Shown here piece by piece: positions 43,012-58,060 of a DNA stretch of 64,000 nt. The notes beneath the pieces are model-generated. The model did not search any database, had not been told where the DNA came from, and saw only the letters and a program-made list of their open reading frames with translations. Every line of letters starts with the position of its first letter. The first letter of the stretch is position 1. The stretch is from Paraplanobispora siamensis (GTDB taxonomy: Bacteria; Actinomycetota; Actinomycetes; Streptosporangiales; Streptosporangiaceae), in contig NZ_BOOJ01000002.1 in the NCBI RefSeq assembly GCF_016863175.1, positions 124,001 to 188,000 of the forward strand, in the 5' to 3' direction. A program made the translations under genes and the position numbers.

Positions 43012-44133
43012 ATGGCGGACAAGCCCACCAAAGGCCTCGCCGATGTCGTGGCCGCGTCCACAGCGCTCAGCGACATCGACGGCCAGGCCGGTCGCCTCTT
43101 CTATCGTGGGTACGACATCCACGACCTGGCCGGCCGCACCACCTTCGAAGAGACCGCCCGCCTGCTGCAGTGCGGGAAGCTCCCGAACCGGGAGCAGCTG
43201 ACCGCCTACGGGGCGGAGCTCGTCCGGGGCCGCACCCTCGGCCCCCTCGTCGAGGCGAACATCCCGGAGATCGCGGAGAAGCAGGCGCCCATGGAGGCCC
43301 TGCGCACGCTGGTCTCCCTGGCCGCCGCCGACGATCCCGACAAGGACTCCAACAGCTCCGAGGCGAACCTGCGCAAGGCCGCCAGGCTGACCGCGCAGCA
43401 GCCTCTCCTGGTGGCCCGCTACCACGGGGCCAGGACCGGGACCGCGGTGCCCGACCCCGATCCCGAGCTGAGCATCGCGGCCAACTTCCTTCTGCAGATC
43501 ACCGGCCGCCCCGCGGACTCCCGCGCCGTCGAGCTCTTCGACACCTGCCTGGTCCTGCACGCCGACCACACGATGAACGCCTCGACGTTCGCCGCCCGCG
43601 TCTGCGCCGCGACCCTGTCGGACATGCACTCGGCCGTCGTCGCCGCCATCGGCACCCTGAAGGGCCCGCTCCACGGCGGCGCCAACGAGCAGGTCATGCG
43701 CACCCTGGAGTCGCTCGACCCGAGCGGCGTGGCCCAGGCCGTACGGGACAAGCTCGCCGCCGGTGAGAAGATCATGGGCTTCGGGCACCGGGTCTACAAG
43801 ACCGAGGACCCCCGCGCCACGCACCTGCGCCGGATGTCGCAGGAGCTCGCCGAGGCCTCGGGCGACGACACCTACTACCGGATGTCCAAGGAGATGGAGG
43901 AGGTCGTCTTCGAGACCAAGGGCCTCTATCCCAACGTGGACTTCTACGCCGCGACGGTCTACCACTACCTCGGCATCCCGACCGACCTGTTCACGCCTGT
44001 ATTCTCGGTCAGCCGCATGTCCGGATGGACCGCCCACGTCATCGAGCAGCACGCCGACAACCGCCTGATCCGGCCGGACAGCGAGTACATCGGCGAGCGC
44101 GACCAGAAGTGGAAGTCGATCGACGAGCGGTGA
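43012..44133 (+). CDS. Citrate synthase family enzyme (2-methylcitrate synthase-like)
   Basis: A 373-residue short-form (type II) citrate synthase. Active-site blocks: LHADHTMNASTF, GPLHGGANEQVM (His) and FGHRVYKTEDPRA (His), with a final Arg. The 373-residue size without an N-terminal domain, common to PrpC and actinobacterial CitA, leaves substrate choice (acetyl-CoA or propionyl-CoA) open. Neighbouring icd and mdh favour the TCA role. AGCGGAGGAAACACTC precedes the ATG. The DUF3017 gene starts in its stop codon. Confidence 0.9.
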   Translation: MADKPTKGLADVVAASTALSDIDGQAGRLFYRGYDIHDLAGRTTFEETARLLQCGKLPNREQLTAYGAELVRGRTLGPLVEANIPEIAEKQAPMEALRTLVSLAAADDPDKDSNSSEANLRKAARLTAQQPLLVARYHGARTGTAVPDPDPELSIAANFLLQITGRPADSRAVELFDTCLVLHADHTMNASTFAARVCAATLSDMHSAVVAAIGTLKGPLHGGANEQVMRTLESLDPSGVAQAVRDKLAAGEKIMGFGHRVYKTEDPRATHLRRMSQELAEASGDDTYYRMSKEMEEVVFETKGLYPNVDFYAATVYHYLGIPTDLFTPVFSVSRMSGWTAHVIEQHADNRLIRPDSEYIGERDQKWKSIDER

Positions 44134-44399
44134 GCACGACTGAAGAGCGCTGGGGACCGTACCCGCTGATTCTCGTGGGTGCGGTCCTCGCCGTGGCGTA
44201 CGCGGCACTCGTGGCCCCCTACTGGGGCGCTTTCGCGCTGGGCGCCGTCATCGCGCTGGGCGCCGTCGTACGGCTGGCCGGGGGTGGACGGCTGGCCGTA
44301 CGGAAGAAGGCGACGGATGTCGTCACACTCGGCGGTCTCGGCCTGGCGCTCATGGCGGGCGCCCTCGTCCTCCAATATTCGGATCTCATGCCGTTCTGA
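44130..44399 (+). CDS. DUF3017 small membrane protein
   Basis: An 89-residue protein with three hydrophobic segments (PLILVGAVLAVAYAALVA, GAFALGAVIALGAVVRLA, VVTLGGLGLALMAGALVL). It matches DUF3017, a small actinobacterial family usually next to folD. Here it is coupled to citrate synthase by a GTGA overlap. Function unknown. Confidence 0.8.
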   Translation: MSTTEERWGPYPLILVGAVLAVAYAALVAPYWGAFALGAVIALGAVVRLAGGGRLAVRKKATDVVTLGGLGLALMAGALVLQYSDLMPF

Positions 44400-44529
44400 G
44401 CTCCGTACCGCCATAAGTCGGATGACCGGGTGGCCCGCGAACCGCGGGCGCCCGTCCGATAGCCTCAACGGTCAGTGAGCCTCAAAAGGACTGTCTGGCC
44501 AGTGTTCGTTCAGAAGGGGAACCACACGC

Positions 44530-45744
44530 ATGCCCAAGATCAAGGTAGAGGGTCCCGTCGTCGAGCTTGACGGCGACGAGATGACCCGGATCATCTGGCA
44601 GTTCATCAAGGACCAGCTGATCCTTCCCTACCTCGACGTCGACCTGAAGTACTACGACCTCGGCATCGAGCACCGCGACGCCACCGACGACCAGGTGACG
44701 ATCGACGCGGCCAACGCGATCAAGGAGCACGGTGTCGGCGTCAAGTGCGCCACCATCACTCCGGACGAGGCGCGTGTCGAGGAGTTCGGCCTCAAGAAGA
44801 TGTGGAAGTCCCCGAACGGGACCATCCGTAACATCCTCGGCGGTGTCATCTTCCGCGAGCCGATCATCATGTCGAACGTGCCGCGGCTCGTCCCGGGCTG
44901 GACCAAGCCGATCGTCGTCGGCCGTCACGCCTTCGGCGACCAGTACCGCGCCACCGACCTGAAGGTGCCGGGCGAGGGCACGCTGACCCTCACCTTCACC
45001 CCGAAGGACGGCTCCGAGCCGATCGAGCTGGACGTCTACGACTTCCCGGGCTCCGGCGTCGCGCTGGCGATGTACAACCTGGACGAGTCCATCCGCGACT
45101 TCGCCCGCGCCTCCATGCGCTACGGCCTGGCCCGCAACTACCCGGTCTACCTCTCCACGAAGAACACGATCCTGAAGGCCTACGACGGCCGCTTCAAGGA
45201 CATCTTCGCCGAGGTCTACGAGACCGAGTTCAAGAAGGACTTCGAGGCCGCCGGCATCTCCTACGAGCACCGCCTGATCGACGACATGGTCGCCGCGGCG
45301 CTCAAGTGGGAGGGCGGCTACGTCTGGGCCTGCAAGAACTACGACGGCGACGTCCAGTCCGACACCGTCGCGCAGGGCTTCGGCTCGCTCGGCCTGATGA
45401 CCTCCGTCCTGATGACCCCCGACGGCCGCACCGTCGAGGCCGAGGCCGCCCACGGCACGGTGACCCGTCACTACCGTGAGCACCAGAAGGGCAACCCCAC
45501 CTCCACCAACCCGATCGCCTCGATCTTCGCGTGGACCCGGGGTCTGCAGCACCGCGGCAAGCTCGACAACACCCCCGCGGTGATCGACTTCGCCGAGAAG
45601 CTGGAGCAGGTCTGCATCGAGACCGTCGAGGGCGGTCAGATGACCAAGGACCTCGCCCTGCTCGTGGGCGGCGACGCCAAGTGGCTGACCACCCAGGACT
45701 TCCTGGCGGCCCTGGACGAGAACCTCAAGAAGAAGATGGCCTGA
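44530..45744 (+). CDS. icd: NADP-dependent isocitrate dehydrogenase
   Basis: A 404-residue homodimeric type II (eukaryote-like) enzyme that turns isocitrate to 2-oxoglutarate and NADPH. Features: [10 protein letters not shown], substrate loop [12 protein letters not shown] (Ser phosphorylation analogue), [13 protein letters not shown] and the NADP-binding [17 protein letters not shown]. It has no operon partner; a Rho-independent terminator follows. Unlike E. coli Icd it does not resemble the kinase-regulated group. Confidence 0.96.
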   Translation: MPKIKVEGPVVELDGDEMTRIIWQFIKDQLILPYLDVDLKYYDLGIEHRDATDDQVTIDAANAIKEHGVGVKCATITPDEARVEEFGLKKMWKSPNGTIRNILGGVIFREPIIMSNVPRLVPGWTKPIVVGRHAFGDQYRATDLKVPGEGTLTLTFTPKDGSEPIELDVYDFPGSGVALAMYNLDESIRDFARASMRYGLARNYPVYLSTKNTILKAYDGRFKDIFAEVYETEFKKDFEAAGISYEHRLIDDMVAAALKWEGGYVWACKNYDGDVQSDTVAQGFGSLGLMTSVLMTPDGRTVEAEAAHGTVTRHYREHQKGNPTSTNPIASIFAWTRGLQHRGKLDNTPAVIDFAEKLEQVCIETVEGGQMTKDLALLVGGDAKWLTTQDFLAALDENLKKKMA

Positions 45745-45757
45745 GCTTCTCCTTCGG

Positions 45758-45787
45758 AAGGGCCGCTCCGCGAGGGGCGGCCCTTTT
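45758..45787 (+). terminator. icd terminator with T run
   Basis: AAGGGCCGCTCC (45758-45769) pairs with GGGGCGGCCCTT (45774-45785), one G-T pair included, and is followed by TTCC and TTTG. It is a good rho-independent site 13 bp after the icd stop. Confidence 0.85.
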
Positions 45788-45858
45788 CCTTTGTCCGACG
45801 ATGCCTTCCCCGACGATGCCTTCCCCGGCGCTGTCTCCCGGAGGTGTCGTCGCGCCCG

Positions 45859-47490
45859 TCATCGAGCCGTGAGGGCGCCCAGGGCGATCCGGTCGGCCGC
45901 GGGCAGGTCCGGCAGGCGGCGGGACTGCCCGCTGACCGCGTGGACCCGGTACAGGCCGGAGGCGTCCCCGCCGGTCAGCGCGACGACGACCTCCCGGGCG
46001 TTCAGCCAGCCGACGACCTCGCCGGTGACGCCCGAGCCGGACGAGGGCAGCGGCAGGCGCTTGAAGACCCGCCGGGCGGTGGCGTCGACGATGTGGATGA
46101 TGCCCTCGCCTCCCGCGTCCGCCTGCGCGACGGCGGCGGCGTACCGGCCGGTGGGGGAGTCCTTCCAGGCGGGATAGCGGGTACGGAGCCAGTCGGCGGC
46201 CTGCTCGGCGGGCGTCCGGTCGCCGGGGGACGGGCGGCTGGCCGACCCGGTGGCGAAGTCGGTCCGCAGCCGGCCGGTCGCCAGGTCCACGGTGAAGCGG
46301 CGGCCGTCCCCGGAGACGCTGACCGACGGGCCGCGCTCGACGTCGGCGGGGGTGAGCGCGGGCGACAGGTACCTCCTGGTCCCGGTCGGCAGGTCGTGGG
46401 CGACGTACCGGAGGTCGGCCGCGCTCAGGTAGGCCACGCGGTGGCCGTCGGGGCTGATGACCGGGCTGAGCGTGCGGTGGGCGCCGTCGCCGTACCCCAG
46501 GCTCTGGACCGCGTCGGGGACCTCCAGCGTGGTCTCGCGGGGCCCGCCGGACGCCTGCCCCCGCTCACCACCGGGGGCCAGCTTCAGCCTCCAGCCCGCG
46601 CACAGGACCTTTCCGGCCCAGGGCGTCTCGGGGCGCGCGCCGCACTCGCCGGGGACGGCGTAGCGGATCACGGAGGAGGTGCGGGGCGCCTGCCAGGGCG
46701 CGGGGGACGCCTTGGTCGAGACCGGCGTCTCGGGAGACGCCGTGGAGGAGTTCGACGGCTCGGGGGACGCCGACGGCGCGGGGGAGGCGGAGGGGTTCGC
46801 GGAACCCGCGGATTCCGGGGCGCCTGTGGAGCCCGGGGAGTCCGCCGGTGTCCCGGCCGACGCGGGCGAGGTCGTCGTCGCCCGGGACTGCGGGGCCTTC
46901 TCGCCCAGGGCCAGGGCGGAGGTCCACGACTGTCCCTGCGGGGTCAGGGTCACGATGAGCCCGGCCATCACCAGCACGGCGAGCGCCGTCAGCAGGGCCC
47001 TGCGGCGGCCGCGGCGGCGCAGGGCCTTGAAGGAGCGCTCGGACAGGTCGGGCACGGAGGCCTCGCCCGCCTGCGTGGCGAACCTGTTGGCCAGCCGCTT
47101 CCGGTCGCCCTTGGTCAGGGTGGCCAGCGCCTCGGTGACCTCCGCCTCCACCGTCTCGACGGGCAGATCGAGGATGTCGGCCATCTCGGCGGGGGTCCTG
47201 CCGTTGTGCAGGCAGGCGACGACGATGAGGCGGCGCCGGGCCGGGAGCCGTACCAGGGCGGTGGGCCCCGCGGCGGTGGGCCGCCGCAGGAAGGCGTGGT
47301 AGAGCGTGACGAAGGCGTGCTGGGTGGGGTTCTCCCACGCGGTGGGGGGCCAGGCCAGGCCGACCGTGCGGAAGGCCTTCAGGACGAGGCGGATGGCCTG
47401 GTCGTGGCTGCCGGTCAGGAGCAGGGCGGTGCCCACGAGGGAACGCTGATCGCGTTGGACGAACTCGCGAAAACCGGTGTATCGCCGCAT
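45859..47490 (-). CDS. Sigma-like/TM/beta-propeller fusion protein
   Basis: A 543-residue membrane protein. Residues 1 to about 150 resemble ECF-sigma regions 2 and 4 (RRLIVVACLHNGRTPAEMAD, LDLPVETVEAEVTEAL). One transmembrane helix (LLTALAVLVMAGLIVTL, about 170-190) follows. A Ser/Pro/Thr-rich stretch (about 200-280) leads to an extracytoplasmic C-terminal part with blade-like repeats (SPVISPDGHRVAYLSAADLRYV) and one Cys pair (GECG, VLCAG). Such proteins may be anti-sigma-like or non-canonical sigma factors. The gene is divergent from a membrane kinase, so the two may act together. ATG at 47490; no obvious ribosome binding site. Confidence 0.75.
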   Translation of the reverse strand: MRRYTGFREFVQRDQRSLVGTALLLTGSHDQAIRLVLKAFRTVGLAWPPTAWENPTQHAFVTLYHAFLRRPTAAGPTALVRLPARRRLIVVACLHNGRTPAEMADILDLPVETVEAEVTEALATLTKGDRKRLANRFATQAGEASVPDLSERSFKALRRRGRRRALLTALAVLVMAGLIVTLTPQGQSWTSALALGEKAPQSRATTTSPASAGTPADSPGSTGAPESAGSANPSASPAPSASPEPSNSSTASPETPVSTKASPAPWQAPRTSSVIRYAVPGECGARPETPWAGKVLCAGWRLKLAPGGERGQASGGPRETTLEVPDAVQSLGYGDGAHRTLSPVISPDGHRVAYLSAADLRYVAHDLPTGTRRYLSPALTPADVERGPSVSVSGDGRRFTVDLATGRLRTDFATGSASRPSPGDRTPAEQAADWLRTRYPAWKDSPTGRYAAAVAQADAGGEGIIHIVDATARRVFKRLPLPSSGSGVTGEVVGWLNAREVVVALTGGDASGLYRVHAVSGQSRRLPDLPAADRIALGALTAR

Positions 47491-47737
47491 GGGGGCCTTG
47501 CTCCGCTGTGGTCGGGGATCTCCAACGGTAGCGATCCAAGCAGTTGTATCGCCAAATCGTGGAGATTGTCGGGAATTAGCACGGTCAGTGTGCCATGTGT
47601 GACCAGTGGGGCCGGTGAGGACGCTGGGACCGCGCGAAGGGATAAACAGGGTTACGTCGGGGTAACACGTAGGGCTGCGCCATCCCCTGGTCGTAAAGTT
47701 TGGCTCGACGAGGATCGACGAGAACGTGGGGACCGAG

Positions 47738-50156
<2,419 letters not shown>

Positions 50157-50170
<14 letters not shown>

Positions 50171-50681
50171 ACCGCTCGATCTCCTCGGCGGCCTCCGCGG
50201 CCCAGTCCCGCATCATCCGCGTGTGACGCAGGCCCAGGTCCAGGGCGTACCGGCCGAAACCGGTCGTGCGCGGCCGGCTGGGCCTGCGCTCGATCTCCTC
50301 CAGCACGGCGAGCTTGGCGTCGCAGTCCCTGATCGTCTCGCGGAGCACGCCCAGCGCCTCCTCCGGCTTCAGCGTGGGCAGCAGGAAGGCGCGCAGCGTC
50401 TTCTCGTCGCGGGCCGGGCGGGCCGGCGACGTCGTCAGCATCCACTCGCGGACCGTCCGCGAGCCCTCCTCGGTGATCGTGTAGGTCTTGCGCCCGCGCG
50501 GGCCGTCCTCCTCGACCGTCACCAGGCCCTCGTCGGCCATCTTGTTGAGCTCCGGATAGATCTGGCTGTGCCGCGCCTGCCAGGCGTGGTTGATCGAGCT
50601 CTCGAAGAGCTTGGTGAGGTCGTAGCCGCTCGCCGGACCCGAGAGGGACAGCAGGCCGAGGAGCGCCATGCGCAGGGACAT
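50157..50681 (-). CDS. PadR-family transcriptional regulator
   Basis: A 174-residue PadR regulator with an N-terminal winged helix (LRMALLGLLSLSGPASGYDL, then HSQIYPELNKMADEGLVTVEED) and a C-terminal helical dimer domain. It is divergent from an MFS exporter gene, the typical repressor-pump layout. ATG at 50681 has GGGGG upstream; the frame extends to 50708 but that start lies in the operator region. It overlaps the end of the kinase gene by 14 bp (convergent). Confidence 0.9.
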
Positions 50682-50705
50682 GCCCCCATCATATATCCGG
50701 GTTGA

Positions 50706-53213
<2,508 letters not shown>

Positions 53214-53222
53214 TCCGAGTGC

Positions 53223-53260
53223 CGCGAGAGCCCCGGACCCGTGGGTCCGGGGCTCTCGCG
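53223..53260 (+). terminator. mdh terminator, 18-bp perfect stem
   Basis: CGCGAGAGCCCCGGACCC (53223-53240) pairs perfectly with 53243-53260; only GT lies between them, so the real loop is a little larger. It is 9 bp after the mdh stop. Confidence 0.87.
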
Positions 53261-53343
53261 CGTCCCGGCGAAGACGCGGCGTGTCGGTCGGCCGCGCGGG
53301 CGTGATCTGCGCGTTCAATCGTCACTGATGGTCGGGGGAATCG

Positions 53344-54168
53344 GTGTTCAACACGTATGCTGCGGCGCGGGTCGTCGCTGGAGTGGTCAGTCTCGTCCTC
53401 GCCGGATCGCCCGGTACGGCGGTGGCGCAGCCCTCGGATCCGAACTGGGGCGGAGCGGACCTGTCGGTGCGGATGCGGGTCTCGCCGGGGCGGGCCCAGC
53501 CGGGGCAGCCGCTGAGCTACCGGGTGAAGGTCCATAACGCGGGTCCGGGCGAGGCGGTGCTGCCGGTGCTCACCGTCCGGATCCCGGCCGGGGTGGCGAT
53601 CCTCGGCACCGACGTGGCCGAGTGCGTGCCGGGCGCGGCCGGGGGAGAGGTGGTCTGCGCCTCGCGGTCGGACGTGCCGCCCGGCGGCAGCGGCGCGGTG
53701 ACGATCACCGGCATGGTCCGCCCCACCGCCCGCGGGCCGCTGGTGGCGGTCGCCACGGTCTCCTCCGAGGTGGTGGACGACAACGTCGCCAACGACTCGG
53801 CGCGGACGCTGACCCCGGTGGACGAGGGCGCCGACCTGGCGATCCGGTCCGCGGGCAGGTTCCGGACCGGCCGGACCGTCACGATGGCCGCGGTCGTGCG
53901 CAACCGGGGACCGCGGACCGTCCGCGACGCCCTGGTCTTCTTCCAGGCCAGGCGGGCGCGCTTCCTGGCGGCGCGGGGCGCCCGCTGCCGCCCCCGGCCC
54001 GGCTACGTCGGATGCAGGCTGCGGGCCGTCGCCCCCGGCGGGCGGGTCAGGCTCGACCTCGACTTCAGCTCCACCGGCCAACCGGTGCGGGCCAAGGCCT
54101 CGGTCCACTCGGCGCGGGTGGGCGACCGCCGTCCCGGCAACAACGTGGCCCGCATGCGGGTGCGCTGA
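53344..54168 (+). CDS. Secreted DUF11/CARDB-like repeat protein
   Basis: A 274-residue protein with a signal peptide (about 1-28, cleavage near AVAQPS). Two related beta-sandwich repeats follow: residues about 38-150 (ADLSVRMRVSP, PLSYRVKVHNAGPGEAV, VRIPAGV) and about 158-270 (ADLAIRSAG, TVTMAAVVRNRGPRTVRDAL). Each repeat matches DUF11/CARDB surface adhesive-type domains. The C-terminus is basic. GTG at 53344 has GGGGG upstream. It converges with galE. A surface-structural role is likely, without proof. Confidence 0.8.
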   Translation: MFNTYAAARVVAGVVSLVLAGSPGTAVAQPSDPNWGGADLSVRMRVSPGRAQPGQPLSYRVKVHNAGPGEAVLPVLTVRIPAGVAILGTDVAECVPGAAGGEVVCASRSDVPPGGSGAVTITGMVRPTARGPLVAVATVSSEVVDDNVANDSARTLTPVDEGADLAIRSAGRFRTGRTVTMAAVVRNRGPRTVRDALVFFQARRARFLAARGARCRPRPGYVGCRLRAVAPGGRVRLDLDFSSTGQPVRAKASVHSARVGDRRPGNNVARMRVR

Positions 54169-54181
54169 GGCCGCCGCGGTG

Positions 54182-55141
54182 TCAGCGGGGCAGGGCGGCC
54201 CAGGCGTCGGCGACGATGTCCCGGACCGACGGGTGCTCCGGCTTCCAGCCGAGCTCGCGCTGGATCTTCTCGGAGGAGGCCACCAGTACCGCCGGGTCCC
54301 CCGCGCGGCGCTCGGCGACGGTCGCGGGGATGGGGTGACCGGTGACCTCGCGGCACACCGACAGGATCTCCTGGACCGAGAAGCCGGTGCCGTTGCCCAG
54401 GTTGTAGATCTTGTGCTCGCCCGGCGTGCAGGCCTCCAGCGCCAGCAGGTGGGCCCGCGCCAGGTCGGCCACGTGGATGTAGTCGCGCACACATGTCCCG
54501 TCGGGAGTCGGGTAGTCCGTGCCGAACACGTTGACCGACTCGCGCTGCCCGAGCGCCACGGCCAGGACGTTTGGAATCAGATGGGTCTCCACGGTGTGCC
54601 GCTCGCGGTAGACCCGGCCGTCCCCGGCGGTGTGGGCGCCGCCCACGTTGAAGTAGCGCAGGCTCACCGCGGCCAGGCCGTACAGGCCGGCGAACGCGGT
54701 GAGCGCGGTGTCGACCGCCAGCTTGGAGGCGCCGTAGGGGTTGGTCGGGCGGGTCGGGTCGGTCTCCAGGATCGGGGAACGCTCGGGCTCGCCGTACGTC
54801 GCCGCGGTGGAGGAGAAGACGATCCGGCCGACGCCGGCGGCGCGCATGGCGTCCAGCAGGGCGAGGGTGCCGCCCAGGTTGTGCGCCCAGTAGAGCCCCG
54901 GCTTCTGCACGGACTCGCCGACCAGGGACCTGGCGGCGAAGTGCAGCACGGCGTCCGTGCCCTCCAGCACGGAGGCGGCCTCGGTGATCGAGCCCTCGAC
55001 GAAGCGCGCTCCCGGCGGCACCGCGTCCGCGTGACCGGTGGAGAGGTCGTCCAGCACGGTGACCTGGTGGCCGGCCTCGACGAGCTGCGCCGCCACGACG
55101 CTTCCGATGTAGCCGGCTCCTCCGGTGACCAGCAGCTTCAC
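54182..55141 (-). CDS. galE: UDP-glucose 4-epimerase
   Basis: A 319-residue short-chain dehydrogenase-type epimerase. NAD loop TGGAGYIGS, catalytic YGASK (Tyr/Lys) with upstream SSTAATYG, and RYFNVGGAH. It makes UDP-galactose for surface glycans. The nearest glycosyltransferases are 46 kb away in the window. Convergent with the secreted DUF11-like gene. Confidence 0.95.
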   Translation of the reverse strand: MKLLVTGGAGYIGSVVAAQLVEAGHQVTVLDDLSTGHADAVPPGARFVEGSITEAASVLEGTDAVLHFAARSLVGESVQKPGLYWAHNLGGTLALLDAMRAAGVGRIVFSSTAATYGEPERSPILETDPTRPTNPYGASKLAVDTALTAFAGLYGLAAVSLRYFNVGGAHTAGDGRVYRERHTVETHLIPNVLAVALGQRESVNVFGTDYPTPDGTCVRDYIHVADLARAHLLALEACTPGEHKIYNLGNGTGFSVQEILSVCREVTGHPIPATVAERRAGDPAVLVASSEKIQRELGWKPEHPSVRDIVADAWAALPR

Positions 55142-55200
55142 GAGCCCTCCTGTTTGATTCTGTGGGTAGATGTTTATTTATGTAAGCCTACTGCCAGCAT

Positions 55201-56670
55201 ATGCTGTCAAATCCACTGTCGACTCCGGCCGGAACGGACGGCGGGCCTGATGGGGACGGTCCTGTGAACGGTGTCCTGGGCAATATCGCCCTGGTCCTGC
55301 TCTTCGTGCTGATCGGCGGGTTCTTCGCGGGCGCCGAGATGGCGATGGTCTCCCTGCGCGAGAGCCAGGTACGCAGACTCGCCGAGCACGGGCGCAGAGG
55401 GGCCAGAGCGGCCAAGCTCGCCCGCGACCCCAACCGCTTCCTGTCGGCCGTGCAGATCGGCGTGACCGTGGCGACCATGCTGTCGGCCGCGTTCGGCGCC
55501 GACACCCTCGCCAAGGACCTGGTCCCCGTCGTGGCCGGCTGGGGCGTGCCCGAGGCCGCCGCCGCGCCGGCGGCGCTGGTGCTGGTGACCCTCGTGATCT
55601 CCTACGTCTCGCTGGTCCTGGGCGAACTGGTGCCCAAGCGGCTCGCCCTGCAGCGGGCCGAGGGGCTCTCGCTGCTGGTGGCGCCGTTCCTGGACCGGAT
55701 GGCCGCGCTGTCCCGGCCGATCATCTGGGCGCTGTCCAAGTCCACCGACGGCGTGGTCAAGCTGCTCGGCGGCAACCCCGCGGCCGACCGCGAGGAGATC
55801 TCCACCGAGGAGCTGCGTGACATGGTGGTCGGCCACCAGGAGCTCACCCCGGACGAGCGCAATCTGATCGCGGAGGTCTTCGCGGCGGGCAAGCGGCAGC
55901 TCCGCGAGGTGATGCTGCCGCGCACCGAGGTGGAGTTCATGTCCGCCGACACGCGTCTGGCCGAGGCGGCCGTCCTGGCCGCGGCCATGCCGCACTCCCG
56001 CTTCCCGGTCTACCGCGACACCTACGACGACATCATCGGTTTCGTGCACATCCGCGACCTGCTCGACCCGGTCCTGACCGGCTCGATCGAGCCGATCAGC
56101 GAGGTGGTGCAGATCCGGCCGGTCAAGATGGTGCCCACCAGCAAGCGGGTGCTGACGACGCTGTCGGAGATGCGCGACGAGGGGCACCACCTGGCGATCG
56201 TAGTGGACGAGTACGGCGGCACGGCGGGGATCGTCACTCTGGAGGACCTCGTCGAGGAGCTCGTGGGCGACATCCGCGACGAACACGACGTGGAGGACGA
56301 ACAGGTCGTGCTGCCCGCCGGCGAGGTCGAGCTCGAAGGGCTGACCAACCTGGGAGAGGTGGCGCAGGAGACCGGCATCCGGCTGCCCGACGGTCCCTAC
56401 GAGACGCTCGGCGGGTTCATGATGGCGGCGCTGGGCCACCTGCCGGTCAAGGGGGAGCGGGTCGAGATCCCCGGCTTCGAGATGTCCGTCACAGAGATGG
56501 ACGGGCGCAGGGTGGCGAGGGTCCGCATCAAACGCCGCGCGGCGGCCCCGGCGGAGGCCCAGACCGACGCCCAGACCGAGACCCGGGCGGAGGAGGACCG
56601 CCCGGCCGGGGCGGCGGCGGATTCCGGCGTCGCTCCCGCCGCGGAGGCACCGAGCACTCCCGACAGCTGA
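55201..56670 (+). CDS. CNNM/CorC-type transporter-associated protein
   Basis: A 489-residue protein: DUF21 transmembrane domain (about 20-200, [40 protein letters not shown]), a CBS pair (about 215-335, [53 protein letters not shown]), and a CorC_HlyC C-terminal domain (to about 440), then a Glu/Ala-rich tail. It belongs to the CNNM/CorC family involved in Mg2+ efflux or regulation. ATG at 55201 gives the longest frame; GTG at 55264 with GGGACGG upstream is a serious alternative. Next gene trpS starts 13 bp after it. Confidence 0.88.
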   Translation: MLSNPLSTPAGTDGGPDGDGPVNGVLGNIALVLLFVLIGGFFAGAEMAMVSLRESQVRRLAEHGRRGARAAKLARDPNRFLSAVQIGVTVATMLSAAFGADTLAKDLVPVVAGWGVPEAAAAPAALVLVTLVISYVSLVLGELVPKRLALQRAEGLSLLVAPFLDRMAALSRPIIWALSKSTDGVVKLLGGNPAADREEISTEELRDMVVGHQELTPDERNLIAEVFAAGKRQLREVMLPRTEVEFMSADTRLAEAAVLAAAMPHSRFPVYRDTYDDIIGFVHIRDLLDPVLTGSIEPISEVVQIRPVKMVPTSKRVLTTLSEMRDEGHHLAIVVDEYGGTAGIVTLEDLVEELVGDIRDEHDVEDEQVVLPAGEVELEGLTNLGEVAQETGIRLPDGPYETLGGFMMAALGHLPVKGERVEIPGFEMSVTEMDGRRVARVRIKRRAAAPAEAQTDAQTETRAEEDRPAGAAADSGVAPAAEAPSTPDS

Positions 56671-56683
56671 CACAATTCTTTTC

Positions 56684-57688
56684 ATGGCGAGTCCCCGTGT
56701 TCTGTCCGGCATCCAGCCCACCGCCGACTCCTTCCACCTGGGCAACTACCTGGGTGCGGTGCGTCAGTACGTCGCGATGCAGGAGGGCTACGACGCCTTC
56801 TACTGCGTCGTCGACCTGCACGCCATCACGGTGGACTACAAGCCGGAGCTCCTGCGCCGGCGCTCCAGGGTCGCCGCGGCCCAGCTCTTCGCCGCCGGCC
56901 TGGACCCCGAGCGGTCCACCGTCTTCATCCAGAGCCACGTGCGCGAGCACACCGAGCTGGCCTGGATCCTGATCTGCCTGACCGGCATGGGCGAGGCCGG
57001 GCGGATGACCCAGTTCAAGGACAAGTCGGCCAAGTACGGCGAGACCTCCGCCGGCGTCGGCCTGTTCACCTACCCGATCCTGCAGGCCGCCGACATCCTG
57101 CTCTACCAGGCGAACCAGGTCCCGGTCGGGGCCGACCAGAAGCAGCACCTGGAGCTCACCCGCGACCTGGCCCAGCGCTTCAACCACCGCTTCGGCGAGA
57201 CCTTCACGCTGCCCGAGCCGTACATCGTCAAGGGCGTCGAGAAGATCACCGACCTGCAGGACCCGACGTCCAAGATGTCGAAGTCGTCCTCCTCGCCCGC
57301 GGGCATCCTGGACCTGCTGGAGGAGCCCGGACCGCTCCGCAAGAAGGTCATGCGCGCGGTCACCGACACCGGCTCGGAGATCCTGTTCGACGAGGAGAAC
57401 AAGCCCGGCATCGCCAACCTGCTGCGCATCCTGTCCGCGCTGACCGCCACGCCGATCCCCGAGCTGGAGACGCGCTACGCCGGGCAGGGCTACGGAACCT
57501 TCAAGAAGGCCGTGGCCGAGGCCGTGGTCGAGGCCTTCACGCCGATCCGGGAGCGGACGGAGAAGCTCCTGGCCGACGAGGCCGCGCTCGACAAGATGCT
57601 CGCCGCCGGAGCCGCCAAGGCCCGCGCGGTGGCCGCCGAGACCATGGAGAAGGTCCGCGACCGGGCGGGGTTCCTGCCCTCTTTGTGA
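56684..57688 (+). CDS. trpS: Tryptophan-tRNA ligase
   Basis: A 334-residue class I synthetase. HIGH-type motif in [11 protein letters not shown] and KMSKS in [14 protein letters not shown] are both present; the Rossmann core is complete and length is normal. It probably shares a transcript with the CNNM/CorC gene (13-bp gap). Its downstream region is a 16-bp tandem repeat array rather than a hairpin. Confidence 0.96.
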   Translation: MASPRVLSGIQPTADSFHLGNYLGAVRQYVAMQEGYDAFYCVVDLHAITVDYKPELLRRRSRVAAAQLFAAGLDPERSTVFIQSHVREHTELAWILICLTGMGEAGRMTQFKDKSAKYGETSAGVGLFTYPILQAADILLYQANQVPVGADQKQHLELTRDLAQRFNHRFGETFTLPEPYIVKGVEKITDLQDPTSKMSKSSSSPAGILDLLEEPGPLRKKVMRAVTDTGSEILFDEENKPGIANLLRILSALTATPIPELETRYAGQGYGTFKKAVAEAVVEAFTPIRERTEKLLADEAALDKMLAAGAAKARAVAAETMEKVRDRAGFLPSL

Positions 57689-57699
57689 TCGGTGTGCTC

Positions 57700-57841
57700 G
57701 ACCGGTCCGCTCCGTAACCGGCTTGCTCTATGACCGGCTCGCATCGTGACCGGCTCGCTTCGTGACCGGTCCGCTTCGTGATCGGCTCGCTTCGTGACCG
57801 GTCCGCTTCGTGACCGGTCCGCTCCGTGACCGGCTCGCCCG
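57700..57841. repeat. 16-bp tandem repeat array after trpS
   Basis: Eight full units of GTGACCGGTCCGCTTC type lie at 57714-57841 with a partial unit before them. Units alternate between CGGTCCGC and CGGCTCGC versions. The following 57842-58060 holds no gene but leads to the YihY gene start. Confidence 0.9.
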
Positions 57842-58060
57842 GTGGCCCGTCGCCGGGCGGGGTTCCCGCCCACGGCGTGACCGGTCACCGGGATGGGACG
57901 TCCTCCGGCCCCGCGGGGCCCCTGGAGGCCGTTTGGCCACGGGGGCCGGGGGTACCGCAACCGTCACGTGCGGTGGTGCTCGACGGCCCGTCCGGCCTCC
58001 CGGTTCTCCGGACGCCGTGCGGGCTTCCTCCCTCCGCGTGCGGCGGGCAAGGAGGTGCGG

